Below the pieces are notes generated by a model. That model did not search any database, was not told where the DNA came from, and saw nothing but the letters and a program-made list of their open reading frames with translations. Positions 12,136 through 22,663 of a stretch of 30,186 bases of DNA are shown here, one piece after another. How positions within the stretch are numbered: the stretch's first letter is position 1; every line of letters begins with the position of its first letter. The stretch is from Sperchopsis tessellata (lineage: Eukaryota; Arthropoda; Insecta; Coleoptera; Hydrophilidae), in the NCBI GenBank assembly GCA_033557685.1, contig JAWQRN010000402.1:1-30186 (forward strand), written 5' to 3'. The position numbers and the translations under genes are program-made.

Positions 12136-13061
12136 TGGTGATGGGAACCATCGAATAAAAACTATCGAACTATTCGATAGTTAAAAACTATCAAATTTCA
12201 TTCGAATGAATTTAACCAACAATTTTTTTTAATTCGATAGTTTTTTCATTCGAATGATAAAGTTCGATAGTTTTTTCATTTGAATGAATCAGTCGATAGT
12301 TTTTCATTCGAATGAATCATTCGATTAGCCGTTTTAGCTGATTGCGTGCATTTTACTAACATTGTGGGAACTTCTCAAGAAGATGTGTTTATCAACATCG
12401 TCGCAGAGGAAGTTGTGCCCACTGTCAAAACCGTGAACATTAATTATACACAGTTCCACGCTACAGTAAACAATTTCGATCATCTTTTACTAGTACCAAG
12501 GAAATTGTACAATTTTGTAATTTGATCACGCTTTACATAAAATATTGACTGTCATTTGATGAAATATATGAAGACAATTTAGTTATATAATTATATTGTA
12601 ATCAGGCCCGTAGCTATCCATCAAGCAACTCGGGCACTGCCTGAGAGAGGCCCTTCGCAGAGGTGGCAAAAATTTTAAGGCACAGAAACTGGTAAAAATG
12701 CAAAATAATTCGACATTCCAAGGGCGATGCTTTGTATTTCTTATAAATTATCTATTTTTAAAATGGTTTCTTATAGCGGAAATGTAATAAATACATTTTT
12801 TATAGAAAAAGTATAGGTAATATACATTTACAAGTTATTTAGAGATATGTTTTTTTCTTACTTTTTCTATTAAACAGTTAAAGTGAGATAAGAAACAGAT
12901 TCAGTCATCAAATCTGACGTTGGTCCGCATTCATTCGAAAGAAAAAACTATCGAATGATTCATTCAAATGAAAAAAGTATCGAATGATTCACTCGAATGA
13001 AAAAACTATCGAATGATTTATTCGATAGTTAACAATATTCTATCGATAGTGCCCATCACTA
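12136..13061. mobile_element. 926-bp hAT-type fold-back element
   Basis: Termini are tggtgatggg on the left and cccatcacta on the right (9 of 10 bases inverted), flanked by the exact 8-bp repeat gtaaagag. Both arms (about 12145-12330 and 12935-13050) are stacks of the palindromic motifs ttcgatag / ctatcgaa and cattcgaatg, with several copies in each arm facing inward. The arms can pair into a long hairpin. The centre (about 12330-12930) is unique AT-rich sequence without an intact reading frame; around 12604 ggcccgtagctatccatcaa resembles another transposon end. Family knowledge: hAT transposases make 8-bp duplications and bind sub-terminal repeats. A non-autonomous element is inferred. Confidence 0.85.
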
Positions 13062-13069
13062 GTAAAGAG

Positions 13070-16013
13070 CACATTCTGCAAAAACCAGTCTTCAAAAGTT
13101 CTATAAGCTTTTGACATTTAAGCATAATAGTTGACTGTAAATATGTAAAATTGGAGTTTATCTTATTTTGGAACTGGTAACTAGTAATGTGTTGAGTTCA
13201 TTCATTGGAGAAATATCACTCACCTTGAAAATGTTAGGGACAGTGGACAAAACATTAGCACTTTTCAGAGTCTCTACACAGTTTCCACCAGGAAACAGCA
13301 TTCATATAGATAATAATCCTGGAGGTCCAGATTAAGGAAGTCTACATTCACAATAATTAAATTATGCTACAACTTCTGCTCCTTTGAAAATTAATTTCTT
13401 TTTTTAAGAGCATATCTCATTGAAAATTAATACAGATTACCAACTTGTATAAAATTTAACAAAAATATTGAAAAACGGAGGAATTTTTTGTAGAAGCATA
13501 CACAAATAGCATGGCAACTACATATTCCACAGTAAACGTGTTAATAATTTGTTCGCTATGGCACATGTGAAGGATGTAAAAATGAGTAAAAGCAAGAAGG
13601 ACATAAATCAGATATGATTAAAGCTATCTTAAACATCATTTTGGATATGAGCCTGTCCGCCTGTAGTGTAATCACTGTCAAATTAAATTGAAACATCAAT
13701 CAATATTTCTGAAGATTTGTGTGCATTTGAAAATCATCATACAAGGTCTTTTAGTGAATAAGTTTTCTCACGATTACAGGTACCTATTCGCTAGTGAAAA
13801 TATAATAATGTAGAATTCTGTTCAGTCAAATTACAAGTCATCTACTGTAAGCTTTAGAAATTCGTCTTTAACAGTAGTACAATCGTCAAAAATAAAAAAT
13901 AGATATACCTACTTATAATTGACTCTTTCTGCAAAAAAAAAACCCTTAGAGCAAGTACTGTTGAAGTTTTAGTCGAAAGAGAAATTCTTATTTATTTACA
14001 CTTTTGTTGAATTGGCTCATATCTTAGCTAATAAATTAATATTTAATACAACGAGCTTAACATGAAGAGGATGCATGCGGGATTGGGGTAAATATTGTGT
14101 TCATAGATTGTTCGAATGCTAAAACATATTAGGTCCACAAAAACCCATCATTTCGCACCCAGCTATAAGTAAACATTAACAACGAAAGTCGATATAAATA
14201 ACCTAATTGCACATTGTTTATAAATATGCAGAAATGCTTGTTTTGTTAAGTATAACAATGAAGTACACCACAATACTCAAATTACACAGTAGAAAATGCC
14301 AGATTATTGTTGTAAAAAGTAGAAAGGCAAAATTGGCACGGCTAAGTAAAAATAAAAATTGAATAACATAACAAATGCAGTAACAGAATGCTTGAGTTAC
14401 ATCTTTTTTTTATATTTGTTTTATTTTTAAATTATTTGTGCTGTTTTCAAAATATTTCAAGGCTGCAGGAAACAAAACTTAAACTTTATTGTCAAAGTCT
14501 TAAAATTTTTATTTAGTAAAAATAATTAAATAAATGAAATTAAAATTTGTACACGGCTGCAATTTTTTTTTTTAAATATATAACATTCAAAATTCCTAAT
14601 GAAGGATGATTTCATGTAGATCATTTAAAGAAATTCAAACTTATAATTTACATACCTACAGTTTATCTTCATAAACAGGTTGTTCATTGAGTAACTTTAA
14701 TGCTCTGTTTGTTGGAATCAAGATTATGTCGCATTGCAGAAGTTTTCAGAAATACGAGTTAACTTGTAGTTGACAATCTGGGGCTGACATCACCAAAAAG
14801 TTAACTCGATAATGCATACATTCCAAACAATTTAATTAAGTGAGACTGGACTTGGAACGATATTCTAACCTAAAAAGTTCACAAACGCAAACAATTTGCA
14901 AAATGGAAATAAATTCCGTATAATGAACATTTTCAAATAACAAAAGAATGGATTTAGGTATACAGATCCTTTAGTCAAATTCAACTTAGTTCAGAATACA
15001 TTAGGATATAAACAGTACAAGAGTTGAGGGTTGAATTCAACTGTATTCAACTACTGAGATAAACCTTGTTAAAGTGTTTTTGAAACATCTTCCATGATGA
15101 AACAAATGGCTAGGCAGCCCCTATTTGAATTGGCTATGTGTTTGAAATTTCAATTGAATCTGTAGACTATCAGAAAATTATTCGAAAAACCACGAGTTCT
15201 TCATTTGATTTTAATATATGTATATGACAGTACCTAACTTGTCACCAGTACTGGGCAATAGTTAATTATAAAAAAAGGATATCACCTTCAACAAACAGAG
15301 GATTAAATATAAAACAAAAAACTTATCATTTCAAGAAATATGCAAGATAATATTTTAACTATTTTAACACCCTCACGCCTTAACATTTTCACCATTATTG
15401 CAGATTTACGTATTCACACGATTTGTAGACTTACAAATTAGTTGTGCTTGACATTAGTCTAAGGCACTCTTAGATTGATTACTAAGCTCAACTTTATAAG
15501 ACTATTATTATTAAAAATAAAATTATATATTTTGAAGCATTATAATCAAGGGTAATTTTAGTTTTTACTCTACATCATATAAATAACATATTGTGTCTAT
15601 GCATTTTATTAACGTATATCAATATATTTAATTAGAAATATCTTTTTTAATAATATTAAAAAATAACCCTCAAATAATTATGAATTTAGTTTAAGATTAA
15701 TAATAATAAAATTTCTACTTAATTCTTAATAATATTAAAAAATAGTATTAACTTGTATCAATTTAATATAACCAGCCATGAAATAAATTAAAAGCACGCT
15801 CTTTTTTTTTGTTTTTTGTATTTTTTTTTGATATAATTAAATAATTTTGGGTTATAAAATAAAACAAATATAATTTTTGCAGTATAAAAAGGTATTTAAT
15901 TTATATAATTTTTGTGTTCAATTATTTGTCGTACAAAGTTTTAAAAAATTATTTTTAAAATGGAATCACAAAAACTGACTAGTTAAAACTATGTATATAT
16001 ATATATATATACA

Positions 16014-16045
<32 letters not shown>

Positions 16046-17158
16046 ATTAGTGTATATTGCGTTCTAGTAGAAATAAAAAATAAAAGTGAGAATGAACTAA
16101 ATTAAATTAAAGACTAATCAACAAAAAAATGGTTTAATAAAGAAAATTTATTATAAAATATATATTCTTTTTTCTATAAAAATACCTAATATTAATCACT
16201 GGTTTGTATATTTTATTCAATAATACTTCTTTATAAAGTAAAACTGGGTCTGTAAAGTTTAAAATAATTAGAGATTAAAAAAAATGGATGTTGCAAATAG
16301 AGACGAGAAAAATGCATGATTGAAATTTTGAGAAAATGCAGATCAACTATATTTACATTCTTTGAGGAAAAAAAATGAACTTGAAATTTAAAGCATTATT
16401 TGGATTTTTTGTTTCCTATTTGAATAATATAGAAAATTTATACTCAGTGGTGTAAGTAGTAAACCATCTAATAGCCACACTTCCTGTAGCTACGTCAGTG
16501 TTTTACTTTATATTATACTTAACAACTTCTCAAAGTTTTGAGTTTGTATTGAAATTTGATACTAGGGCATGTTCAGAAAATTATTGCTAGGTTAATCACA
16601 TATACATTATATTGGGTTCGAATAAAATAAAAATCCGTGATGGGTACTGAAGATAGATGCAACAAAATGTAATTTTCATTACATAAATTTCACATATAAA
16701 AAAAACCCTTTAGAAAATTTTAATTGGTATTATTAAAATAATGGCTTTTAAAAATGTACTATCTACTAAAGGAAAATTGGAAAAATTTAGGATTTTTATA
16801 TTGCACACTGTTTTACTTTATATATTTTTTTTAATAAAAAAAAGAAAAATGTATATTATAAAATTTATATACGTAAAAAATACGGACATTATATTAACTA
16901 CAATAATAAATATTATTTTAAAATTATTTACTTTTTTGACAAATTTTGCATCATCAAAGTCTGCAAGTCAAGCATTCTTGATAAACCTGATTCCGAATCA
17001 GTACAATACATTTACCACAAATATTTTTTAATTATTTTTCATCGTCAAATTTGAGAAAAAATATTTTTCTTACATTTCCTCTGATCACAATGCATATAAT
17101 CAGACGAAAACGTACTCAGTACGGCTTACAGTCTCCACAATATCCTAAATATTTTCTT
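13070..17158. other. AT-rich stretch downstream of the phosphatase gene
   Basis: No gene or RNA recognised. Around 15500-16250 the DNA is extremely AT-rich, with an interrupted TA run (15993-16046). An open frame at 16741-17031 (plus) is low-complexity and probably chance. At 16445-16500 cagtggtgtaagtag and tagctacgtcagtg form a weak inverted pair that may be a tiny transposon remnant. Confidence 0.45.
15993..16046. repeat. TA microsatellite
   Basis: Two runs of TA/AT dinucleotides separated by acatatatgt, about 54 bp in total. Confidence 0.85.
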
Positions 17159-17164
17159 TTTAAT
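17159..17164 (-). terminator. possible ATTAAA polyadenylation signal
   Basis: On the minus strand an ATTAAA hexamer lies about 210 bases after the CTDSP-like stop codon. It is a common variant polyadenylation signal, but in such AT-rich DNA it can occur by chance, and other candidates lie further downstream (for example the AATAAA complement near 16212). RNA data would be needed to choose. Confidence 0.2.
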
Positions 17165-17371
17165 ATAAAGGTGACAAAATATGTACTTCCTATCTACATA
17201 TATACATATTTTCCTTCTCTATAATTAAAAAAGAAAAGAAACACAGGACTTAAGATACCCCTCGTGAAGAGGAGGCAGTTACCATGCGTTCGAGAGGTCA
17301 AACTCGCCTATTGTGTAAAACGTTCGTAACAAAAACAGTACGACCTTTGCGATTTTCAGTGATACTCTATG

Positions 17372-17566
17372 CTACGTACTTTGCGTCAGGGATGAGTTTG
17401 ACGTTACTCCTTGTGGGCCATTTAGTTGCGTCACACTATTATACGGGTGGTTTGAGTTACACAACACTGTATACACATTGTCCATTTTACTTAACTTTTC
17501 GAAGAAAGGTATTAGGTCCAGGAGTTCTGAGTCTGTCATATCATCAAACCATGACGCCACTGGCAC
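17372..17566 (-). CDS. CTDSPL: CTDSP-like terminal coding exon
   Basis: The exon starts at 17566 (VPVASWFDDM) after the acceptor tttgtttctag and runs 64 codons to a TAG at 17374-17372. Residues 5-28 (SWFDDMTDSELL through FFEKLSK) are the conserved C-terminal helix region of CTDSP proteins, followed by the insect-like YTVLCNSN. The remaining ~25 residues (rich in Asn, Ser, Thr and Gln) are not conserved; the fly protein has a longer Gln-rich tail here. Splicing from the previous exon (codon GCA) into GTG is in frame. A plus-strand 103-codon reading (17284-17595) overlaps it antisense and looks like a by-product of this coding sequence. Confidence 0.92.
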   Translation of the reverse strand: MPVASWFDDMTDSELLDLIPFFEKLSKMDNVYTVLCNSNHPYNSVTQLNGPQGVTSNSSLTQST

Positions 17567-20500
17567 CTAGAAACAAACAAGTAACAATATGTTAACAACC
17601 TAACATTAATTAACAATTAAACTAATTTTTATAGATAAGTTTATCAAAAATATTGTTACTACTTTCATTATTAACGTCACATTAAGTTGAGAATTAAGTA
17701 GCACTTTTTAAGAAGAAAAAAAAAAATAATAAGATGAAGGGAGAAATTTGCATACGTAAATATTATTTAAGAATCATAAATACCACCAGAGGTGGTCACG
17801 GAACTTCTAATACGAGTCACGCTGAACTTTCCATCGAATAAGATTGTATAAAAATAAGTGGTCAGCGCAGGGATTTAGACCTGAGTGGGGCTAGTCGGTC
17901 TTAAACCATAGAAACAGGAAAAATCCGACGTTAAAATATAATAAAAAAGATTTACTAAAATATATAAGTACATGCATTTAAAATTTTGTGACATTTGTTC
18001 AATAGTCGAATTCAGTGGTAACTTATATAATTTTCTTTAATACTTTATTACTCTTCTGCTTATCTTATTTGTAGATTCCCAGGTCTAACTTACAAATTAG
18101 TACGGAAAAGGGTACTAGAAACTAACAAAGTTTATTAAACTTTTTTCTTGGCATTTTTACAATTATATATACCATACATTTTTAAATGAATAATGTAGAT
18201 AAATCTAATATTTTTTTTTTCTTGTTCTTTTATTTTTTTATAAATAGATTCTTATGTTCATTTCGACCGCCACTCTATAATACCGTGTGGAGGTGACGTA
18301 ACGGACTACTCGGGGGAAGTCCGTTAAATTCGAATATCCAAAAATGGTGTCAATATTAAATTAAAAGTAAATTAAATTACAAAAAATTTACCCGCTAACC
18401 GTAATTTAATGCGAAAAGAGTCCGGAGTTTATTTAAAATGAATTCATATAATTTTCGTTTTAAACACAGCATAATTTTGTCCGTTAAATCAGATGTCCGT
18501 TAAATCGGGGTCTGTTAGATCGAGGGTTCACTGTACACAGAAAACCAATGAAGTTCAAAAATTGATTAATTAATATATTCCAAATGTTTCTTTCCAATTT
18601 CTATTACAGTCATTTCAATCCATATTGAATTCCAGCTGTTTATAATCATTGTAATTTCGTTTTTAATTTTATTTACTTTCTAATTTTTATATATTTTTGA
18701 TGATAGATCTGGTTGTCCAGAAATTTCGTGTGGATTTTTAGGAAAAATTTTTAAATGTGTATTTTTAGTTTAATTTTGTGCTACTTTCTACAACCTTTCT
18801 CAATCTCTCTAGTAAATTAAATATTCCAATTACCTAAAATTCTTTTGCCTTCTCAAGAGCGGTTTTTAATGTCATCCAAATTTTTTAATTTTTTTTGCAA
18901 TGAACAGAATAAATGAAAATTTGAAGGCGCTATGTCTGGCAAATACGGTGGATGGTATTCCTATTCAAAATCCAATAATTTCTAGCGGACAATCATAGAA
19001 ACATGCGATATTGCATTATAATGCTGAAAGACAACACTTTTTCTGTGGTTCAATTTATGGATTCACCATTTTACAATCCCACCAGATGCATAATATTACC
19101 TTTCTCGGATGAAGACCAGCTTTAGGTGTGGTTAATGGATGATCAACTATTCTTTTTCCAAGATTTTTTCCAACTAAGTTGTTGTAGATAATCCATTTTT
19201 CATCTCCTGTTACTAATTGTTTAAAAATGGCACGTTTTCAAAGCCAGACACACGAGTTATTTATATATCCAAGTTTTATTAAATGCTCGTGGATGGTAAT
19301 TTTCAATATATTCCGTTCTTCTGCTAATTCTCTTATTATATAAGGAGGATTTTCATTGATTAACAAATTTTTTTTACTTTTAAACCGTATGAAGTTTCTG
19401 GATAACAGTGTGCTGGCTTTTCTTTTTGTCGACGTTACATCCACCTTTGCAGGAGACATTATATATTTATTCATTCAACTACTCTACAGACCAAAGGTCG
19501 TTTATATAGTAGGCACTTACACAAGTTTCATAGTATATTACAGTATTTGTCTTAATTATATGTACATAAACAAGTTAATTAGCAATGATTTAATTGAAAT
19601 TAGTTCAGATGCTACGAGAATTTGTTTTTCAATGACGATAAAAACCGAGTTAAGGAAAGATGAAAGAGGTCAGTTAATTTCTTAATGGTATGGAAGGTTG
19701 AGTAGATTGGTTCGAGCATGAGGCAGATAAAATAAATTGTGGTGATATACGTAGGTATTTGGAATGTGAAAGTTAATTTTTGATATAGATGTGGGATCAT
19801 CCCTCAAATTACGGAGGAGTATGAACAAGTATACTACATCTATGAACTTGCGACGGTCCTTCATTGAGGTTATTTGAAACATGTCAAGAAAGCATAATTA
19901 GGAAATCCCTGATCAGGGTATATGTAAGTTTTACGTAGATGTAGGTATTTTAAAAAAATTATAAAATAAAATAAAAAGATACCAGTTTGTGGTAGCCTAA
20001 TCACTGACATCGACGATTTGATAATAACATAACATTTGCCTAGATTTAACCCATAATATAATTATATGAAAAATTAAATACTATGAATGTACAATCAACT
20101 GTATATTTTTAAAACATTTACATTTACAAAAGTAAAAAATATTTATATTTACAAAAGTAAAAAATATTTATATTTACATAAAAAAATGTAATCGTTGTTG
20201 CGCATTTGAAAAGATTGGTTTATTATCTAGATTGGGGCTTCTTAACAACAATTGCATGATTTTTAAGAATACCTATATTTCTGGTGGAGGTGTTCGCTTT
20301 ATTCTTTGTTACAACTTCCGAACTAAAATCTAAAGTACACATCATAAGTCAACAAATTCTTCACCTGCATATAAAAACAATTTTTCTTAAGAACACTTGC
20401 TATTATGATATCAATAAATATTTTGATGGAAGTCTGCAAAGTGCACTGGTGTGACTAGAAAATGTGCAAAAATAGCATAAAATAATTATTGTTCACTGAT

Positions 20501-22663
20501 TTTACTGCATGTTGTTTGTATAAATAGAAGAGTCTCTTAAGACAACTTATTTTTACATAAAAGTGAAAAATTGTTCATGATTTTGGTTTAAAACTTAAAA
20601 TTTATATAAGAAAGCTAGACAAAGACCCCAACTTAAGATGTTGGGTTGAGTACTCCCAGTCAAATAAAGATGTGTGTTTTGTATTATTAGTAAAATATAG
20701 TACTTACTGCATTATCTGGATGGAATATGTAGGAAGCAGGTGAATTATCTACTATGACGATTTGTTGCAATTCTCGCCCAAGCTTGTTGAGGTCCTTCAC
20801 ATAGTTCCCTCTGTGGAAGACGCAGCTTTCTCGGAACAGCCTTGCTCTAAAGACACCCCATCGGTCTAACAAATCAGCTACGGGATCTGCATATTTCGCT
20901 AGTGATGCAGTGAACAAAACGCATTCATACAATTCACCCATTCTCTTTAGGAAATCGTCAACGTGCGGCCTCTTCAGCACGTACACTTGATGTACTGTGC
21001 CGTCTATTTCAACTGGTACTACAAAGTCTGCATTGCTAATTGGCTAAAAAAAAAAAAATAGGGCTGTATAAGATTGATGTGAATTTTAAATGACATTAAT
21101 AATTTTAAATGTATCAAGAAGGTATAACACAAAAAAAACATTAATACCATAAGTACTGTAATATCGCAAATATAATGTGCACCCTTGTATAATGCGTATG
21201 TATGATTCTGTCTAAAAGTTTCAAATTGGAAATTCAAGAGTATAATATACACCCGATTACTGCCCGTTAGATCCACTAAAATTTTTATACTGCAGCGTAA
21301 TTAAGTAAAATAACAAAGTACAACATACCCTCCCACCTGCAATGTTCAGCTGCTACAAGAAATAGCATGGTATCATACACGACGCACGAATTCTCATGTT
21401 GCTGTATAACGAACCCATCTAAAATGCAAAATCTACTTCAATCACTATTGAACAGAATCTCAGAAAATTAGAAGCGTACCAATGTCAGTTCCTAAAATTT
21501 CATGGGTCCTGAAAATAATGGCCTTGGGTAGGCGGTATTTCATTGAGAAAATCAAAAAATGAGAGTGTGTATATTAGCATTAGTTAATGCATGACAGAGA
21601 TACTCGTAATTATAGCCAACACATATAAAAATTAGGTTTCTTAAAATTTCAACTGATTTTTCTCTTTGAGGCCAGACTTTATATACTTGTCCAGTATTGA
21701 AATGACGTACTTTTTTTTGTACATCAGTACAAGAATCCACAATTAATTGAATACATACTGAAATTTACTAAGATACCAACTGAAGGATCAAAGATTCCCA
21801 GGCAAATGGGGAGAGGTTCAATATTTACAGTATATACCGGCAAATAAGCCGACCCTTATAAGTAGAAAAATCGACTTTAAAATAGGAGAAATATTAAATA
21901 CTGCAATTTTAAGCCAAAATTTGCCTTTCGGATTATACGCCAGTCAGCTTATAAGCCGGTATATAAGGTAAATAGGTCGATGAGGTATACCAGGAAACTA
22001 AAAGGGGTAAAACAAATTTAAATATAACTTTTAATACCTACATTGTAATATTGGAAAAAATTTGGTAATTGAATTCGAAAAGAAAGATAGTGTTTATTTT
22101 GAGAGAATCTCCAGGATCTTTATTGGAAACTACTATTTTTGAATCAATAGTCTATTTAAAAAAAATGTATATATATATATATATATATACATCATGGAAT
22201 CAATGGAAAATACAAATAGCGTAAAATTGAAATTCCAATAAACATCCCTGTGGTTCTCCCAAATAAAAAACTGTGAAACATCCACTCAATTAGTCTAAGG
22301 GAAGAAAAACTCACAAATTTAAGGAAAGCTACAATGCTTATCTCAGTCCAACATACATCAACAAAATAAAATAGAATTTGCTTACCTTAAAACTGCTGTG
22401 CACAAGTGTTTCATCTAAATCTATGACCATGCACTTTTTGTGCATGTCTTGGTGCCGAACGGGAGGTAGAAGGTAACGTGGTGAGCCCGATATCGAGCAA
22501 GAAGAGTCTTTTCCTGGGTCACAGGGATCAAAAGAGTATTTACTCTTGTTCCGCCCCAGGCAGCACAGTAATGACCGTAGGAAGCCTCTTTTCGCCTTCT
22601 TGTTTTCTTCGCCTTGCTGTACTCTCGTTTCTGATACGTCATTTTCGGACCTTGGTAAGGTTC
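17372..22663 (-). CDS. CTDSPL: CTD small phosphatase (CTDSP/SCP-like), 5'-partial, three exons seen
   Basis: Seen: three minus-strand exons (22663-22386, 21043-20708, 17566-17372) joined by GT-AG introns, both in phase 0, encode about 268 residues ending in a stop. Reading order is a basic/Cys-rich N-terminal region, the DLDET motif, and a HAD/FCP1-homology core ending in FDDMTDSELLDLIPFFEKLS. Known family: CTDSP1, CTDSP2 and CTDSPL remove phosphate from Ser5 of the RNA polymerase II C-terminal repeat, act in the REST repressor complex to silence neuronal genes, and also dephosphorylate SMADs; they are nuclear or membrane-associated. The length fits the family (about 260-280 residues) if only a short first exon is missing. 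The visible coding start has phase 1 (GA completes a split codon), so the initiator ATG is further upstream. The symbol is the vertebrate group name; insects usually have a single member (Drosophila CG5830). Inference: functional single-copy host gene. Confidence 0.93.
18290..18533. mobile_element. pogo/Tigger-like non-autonomous element remnant
   Basis: Read on the minus strand the right end begins cagtgaaccctcgatctaac and continues into repeated taacggac motifs, the look of pogo/Tigger-type termini. A TA follows directly on the plus strand (18534-18535), as expected for this superfamily. Three copies of a ~16-bp motif (gtccgttaaatc...) are stacked from about 18479 to 18525. Further copies of the core motif lie at about 18300-18330 (aacggact, agtccgttaaatt), but a clean left terminus is not visible, so the left boundary is approximate. 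Confidence 0.5.
18711..19480 (-). pseudogene. decayed mariner transposase (internal deletion)
   Basis: On the minus strand, 19474-19238 reads a mariner helix-turn-helix region (NPPYIIRELAEERN... TIHEHLIKLGY...CVW). After one stop the same frame continues KRAIFKQLVTGDEKWI (TGDEKW at 19210-19193), then GLHPRKVILCIWWD. Further on come HYNAISHVS, in the place of the usual HDNARPH, and YLPDIAPSNFHLF (YLPDIA at 18945-18926). So the first and third catalytic acidic residues are present and the second is replaced by Tyr. The HTH and TGDEKW blocks lie much closer than in intact mariner, implying an internal deletion of several tens of residues. Several stops and frameshifts follow. A possible terminal repeat (ggttgtccagaaatttcgtg) lies at about 18711; no partner was found. 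Non-functional relic in a host intron. Confidence 0.85.
20118..20178. repeat. 25-bp tandem repeat, about 2.5 copies
   Basis: The motif tttacaaaagtaaaaaat followed by atttata recurs at 20123, 20148 and (partly) 20173, a 25-base period. Simple AT-rich tandem duplication within the last intron of the phosphatase gene. Confidence 0.75.
20708..21043 (-). CDS. CTDSPL: CTDSP-like exon with the phosphatase core
   Basis: Exactly 112 codons, phase 0 at both ends: acceptor ttttttttttag just before 21043 and donor gtaagta at 20707-20701. It starts PISNADFVVPVEIDGTVHQ and ends IFHPDNA. Within the exon, residues 44-47 (FTAS) supply the phosphate-binding Thr motif, residues 68-85 (RLFRESCVFHRGNYVKDL) contain the conserved Lys at 83, and residues 98-101 (VDNS) contain the metal-binding Asp-Asn pair. 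These match known active-site positions of human SCP1. The exon is near-identical in pattern to vertebrate and fly members, as expected for a gene under strong constraint. No stop, frameshift or missing key residue was seen. Confidence 0.96.
21828..21968. mobile_element. 141-bp MITE with TA target site (Tc1/mariner-type)
   Basis: The left end reads cagtatataccggc and the right end reads gccggtatataagg, which is its near-exact inverse. TA dinucleotides flank both ends (21826-21827 and 21969-21970). Inverted similarity continues inward (aaataagccgac against cagcttataagcc). Small size, terminal inverted repeats and TA duplication together fit a non-autonomous Tc1/mariner/pogo-type element. It has no coding capacity. 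Confidence 0.7.
22168..22189. repeat. TA microsatellite
   Basis: Uninterrupted TA dinucleotide run of about 22 bp in the intron between the DLDET and core exons. Confidence 0.8.
22386..22663 (-). CDS. CTDSPL: CTDSP-like exon with N-terminal region and DLDET motif
   Basis: This 278-bp exon begins after a pyrimidine-poor but valid acceptor (attgtag at 22670-22664) and ends with ...HSSFK before the donor gtaag (22385-22381). It has two bases of a split codon followed by 92 codons. Visible elements: an acidic/polar stretch, a basic KKAKR, the segment GFLRSLLCCLGRNK (the paired cysteines are typical of SCP N-termini and a plausible palmitoylation site), a Ser/Asp-rich linker, RYLLPPVRHQDMHKKC, then MVIDLDETLVHSSFK. 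DLDET (codons at 22421-22407) is the DxDxT signature whose first Asp is the phosphoryl acceptor in this family. An overlapping 73-codon reading in another minus-strand frame (22642-22421) is a shadow of this exon. Confidence 0.92.

Larger units (their letters stand above)
17567..20707 (-). other. last intron of the CTDSP-like gene, transposon-filled
   Basis: Phase-0 GT-AG intron of about 3.1 kb between the core exon and the terminal exon. It contains a pogo-like remnant (about 18290-18533), a decayed mariner transposase on the same strand as the gene (about 18711-19480), and a 25-bp tandem repeat (20118-20178). The rest, including 19481-20117 and 20179-20700, is AT-rich with no recognisable coding or RNA feature. 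Confidence 0.8.
21044..22385 (-). other. CTDSP-like intron between DLDET exon and core exon
   Basis: Phase-0 GT-AG intron of about 1.34 kb. It contains a complete-looking 141-bp MITE (21828-21968) and a TA dinucleotide run (22168-22189). No coding or structured RNA feature was recognised elsewhere in it. Confidence 0.8.

Noticed and set aside
16445..16500. Tiny inverted pair cagtggtgtaagtag / tagctacgtcagtg as a transposon
   Set aside because: Only about nine of fifteen end positions match and no target duplication is visible.
16741..17031. 96-codon plus-strand frame as a candidate membrane protein
   Set aside because: The composition (Ile, Lys, Phe, Asn-rich) is what very AT-rich DNA gives by chance; no homology is recognisable and there is no context for a gene.
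17284..17595. Plus-strand 103-codon open frame
   Set aside because: It lies antisense over the terminal phosphatase exon and its flank, which explains the lack of stops; there is no family signature.
21168..21265. Repeated tataat(g/a)...caccc motifs suggesting another MITE
   Set aside because: The motifs are direct rather than inverted, and no ends or target duplication could be defined.
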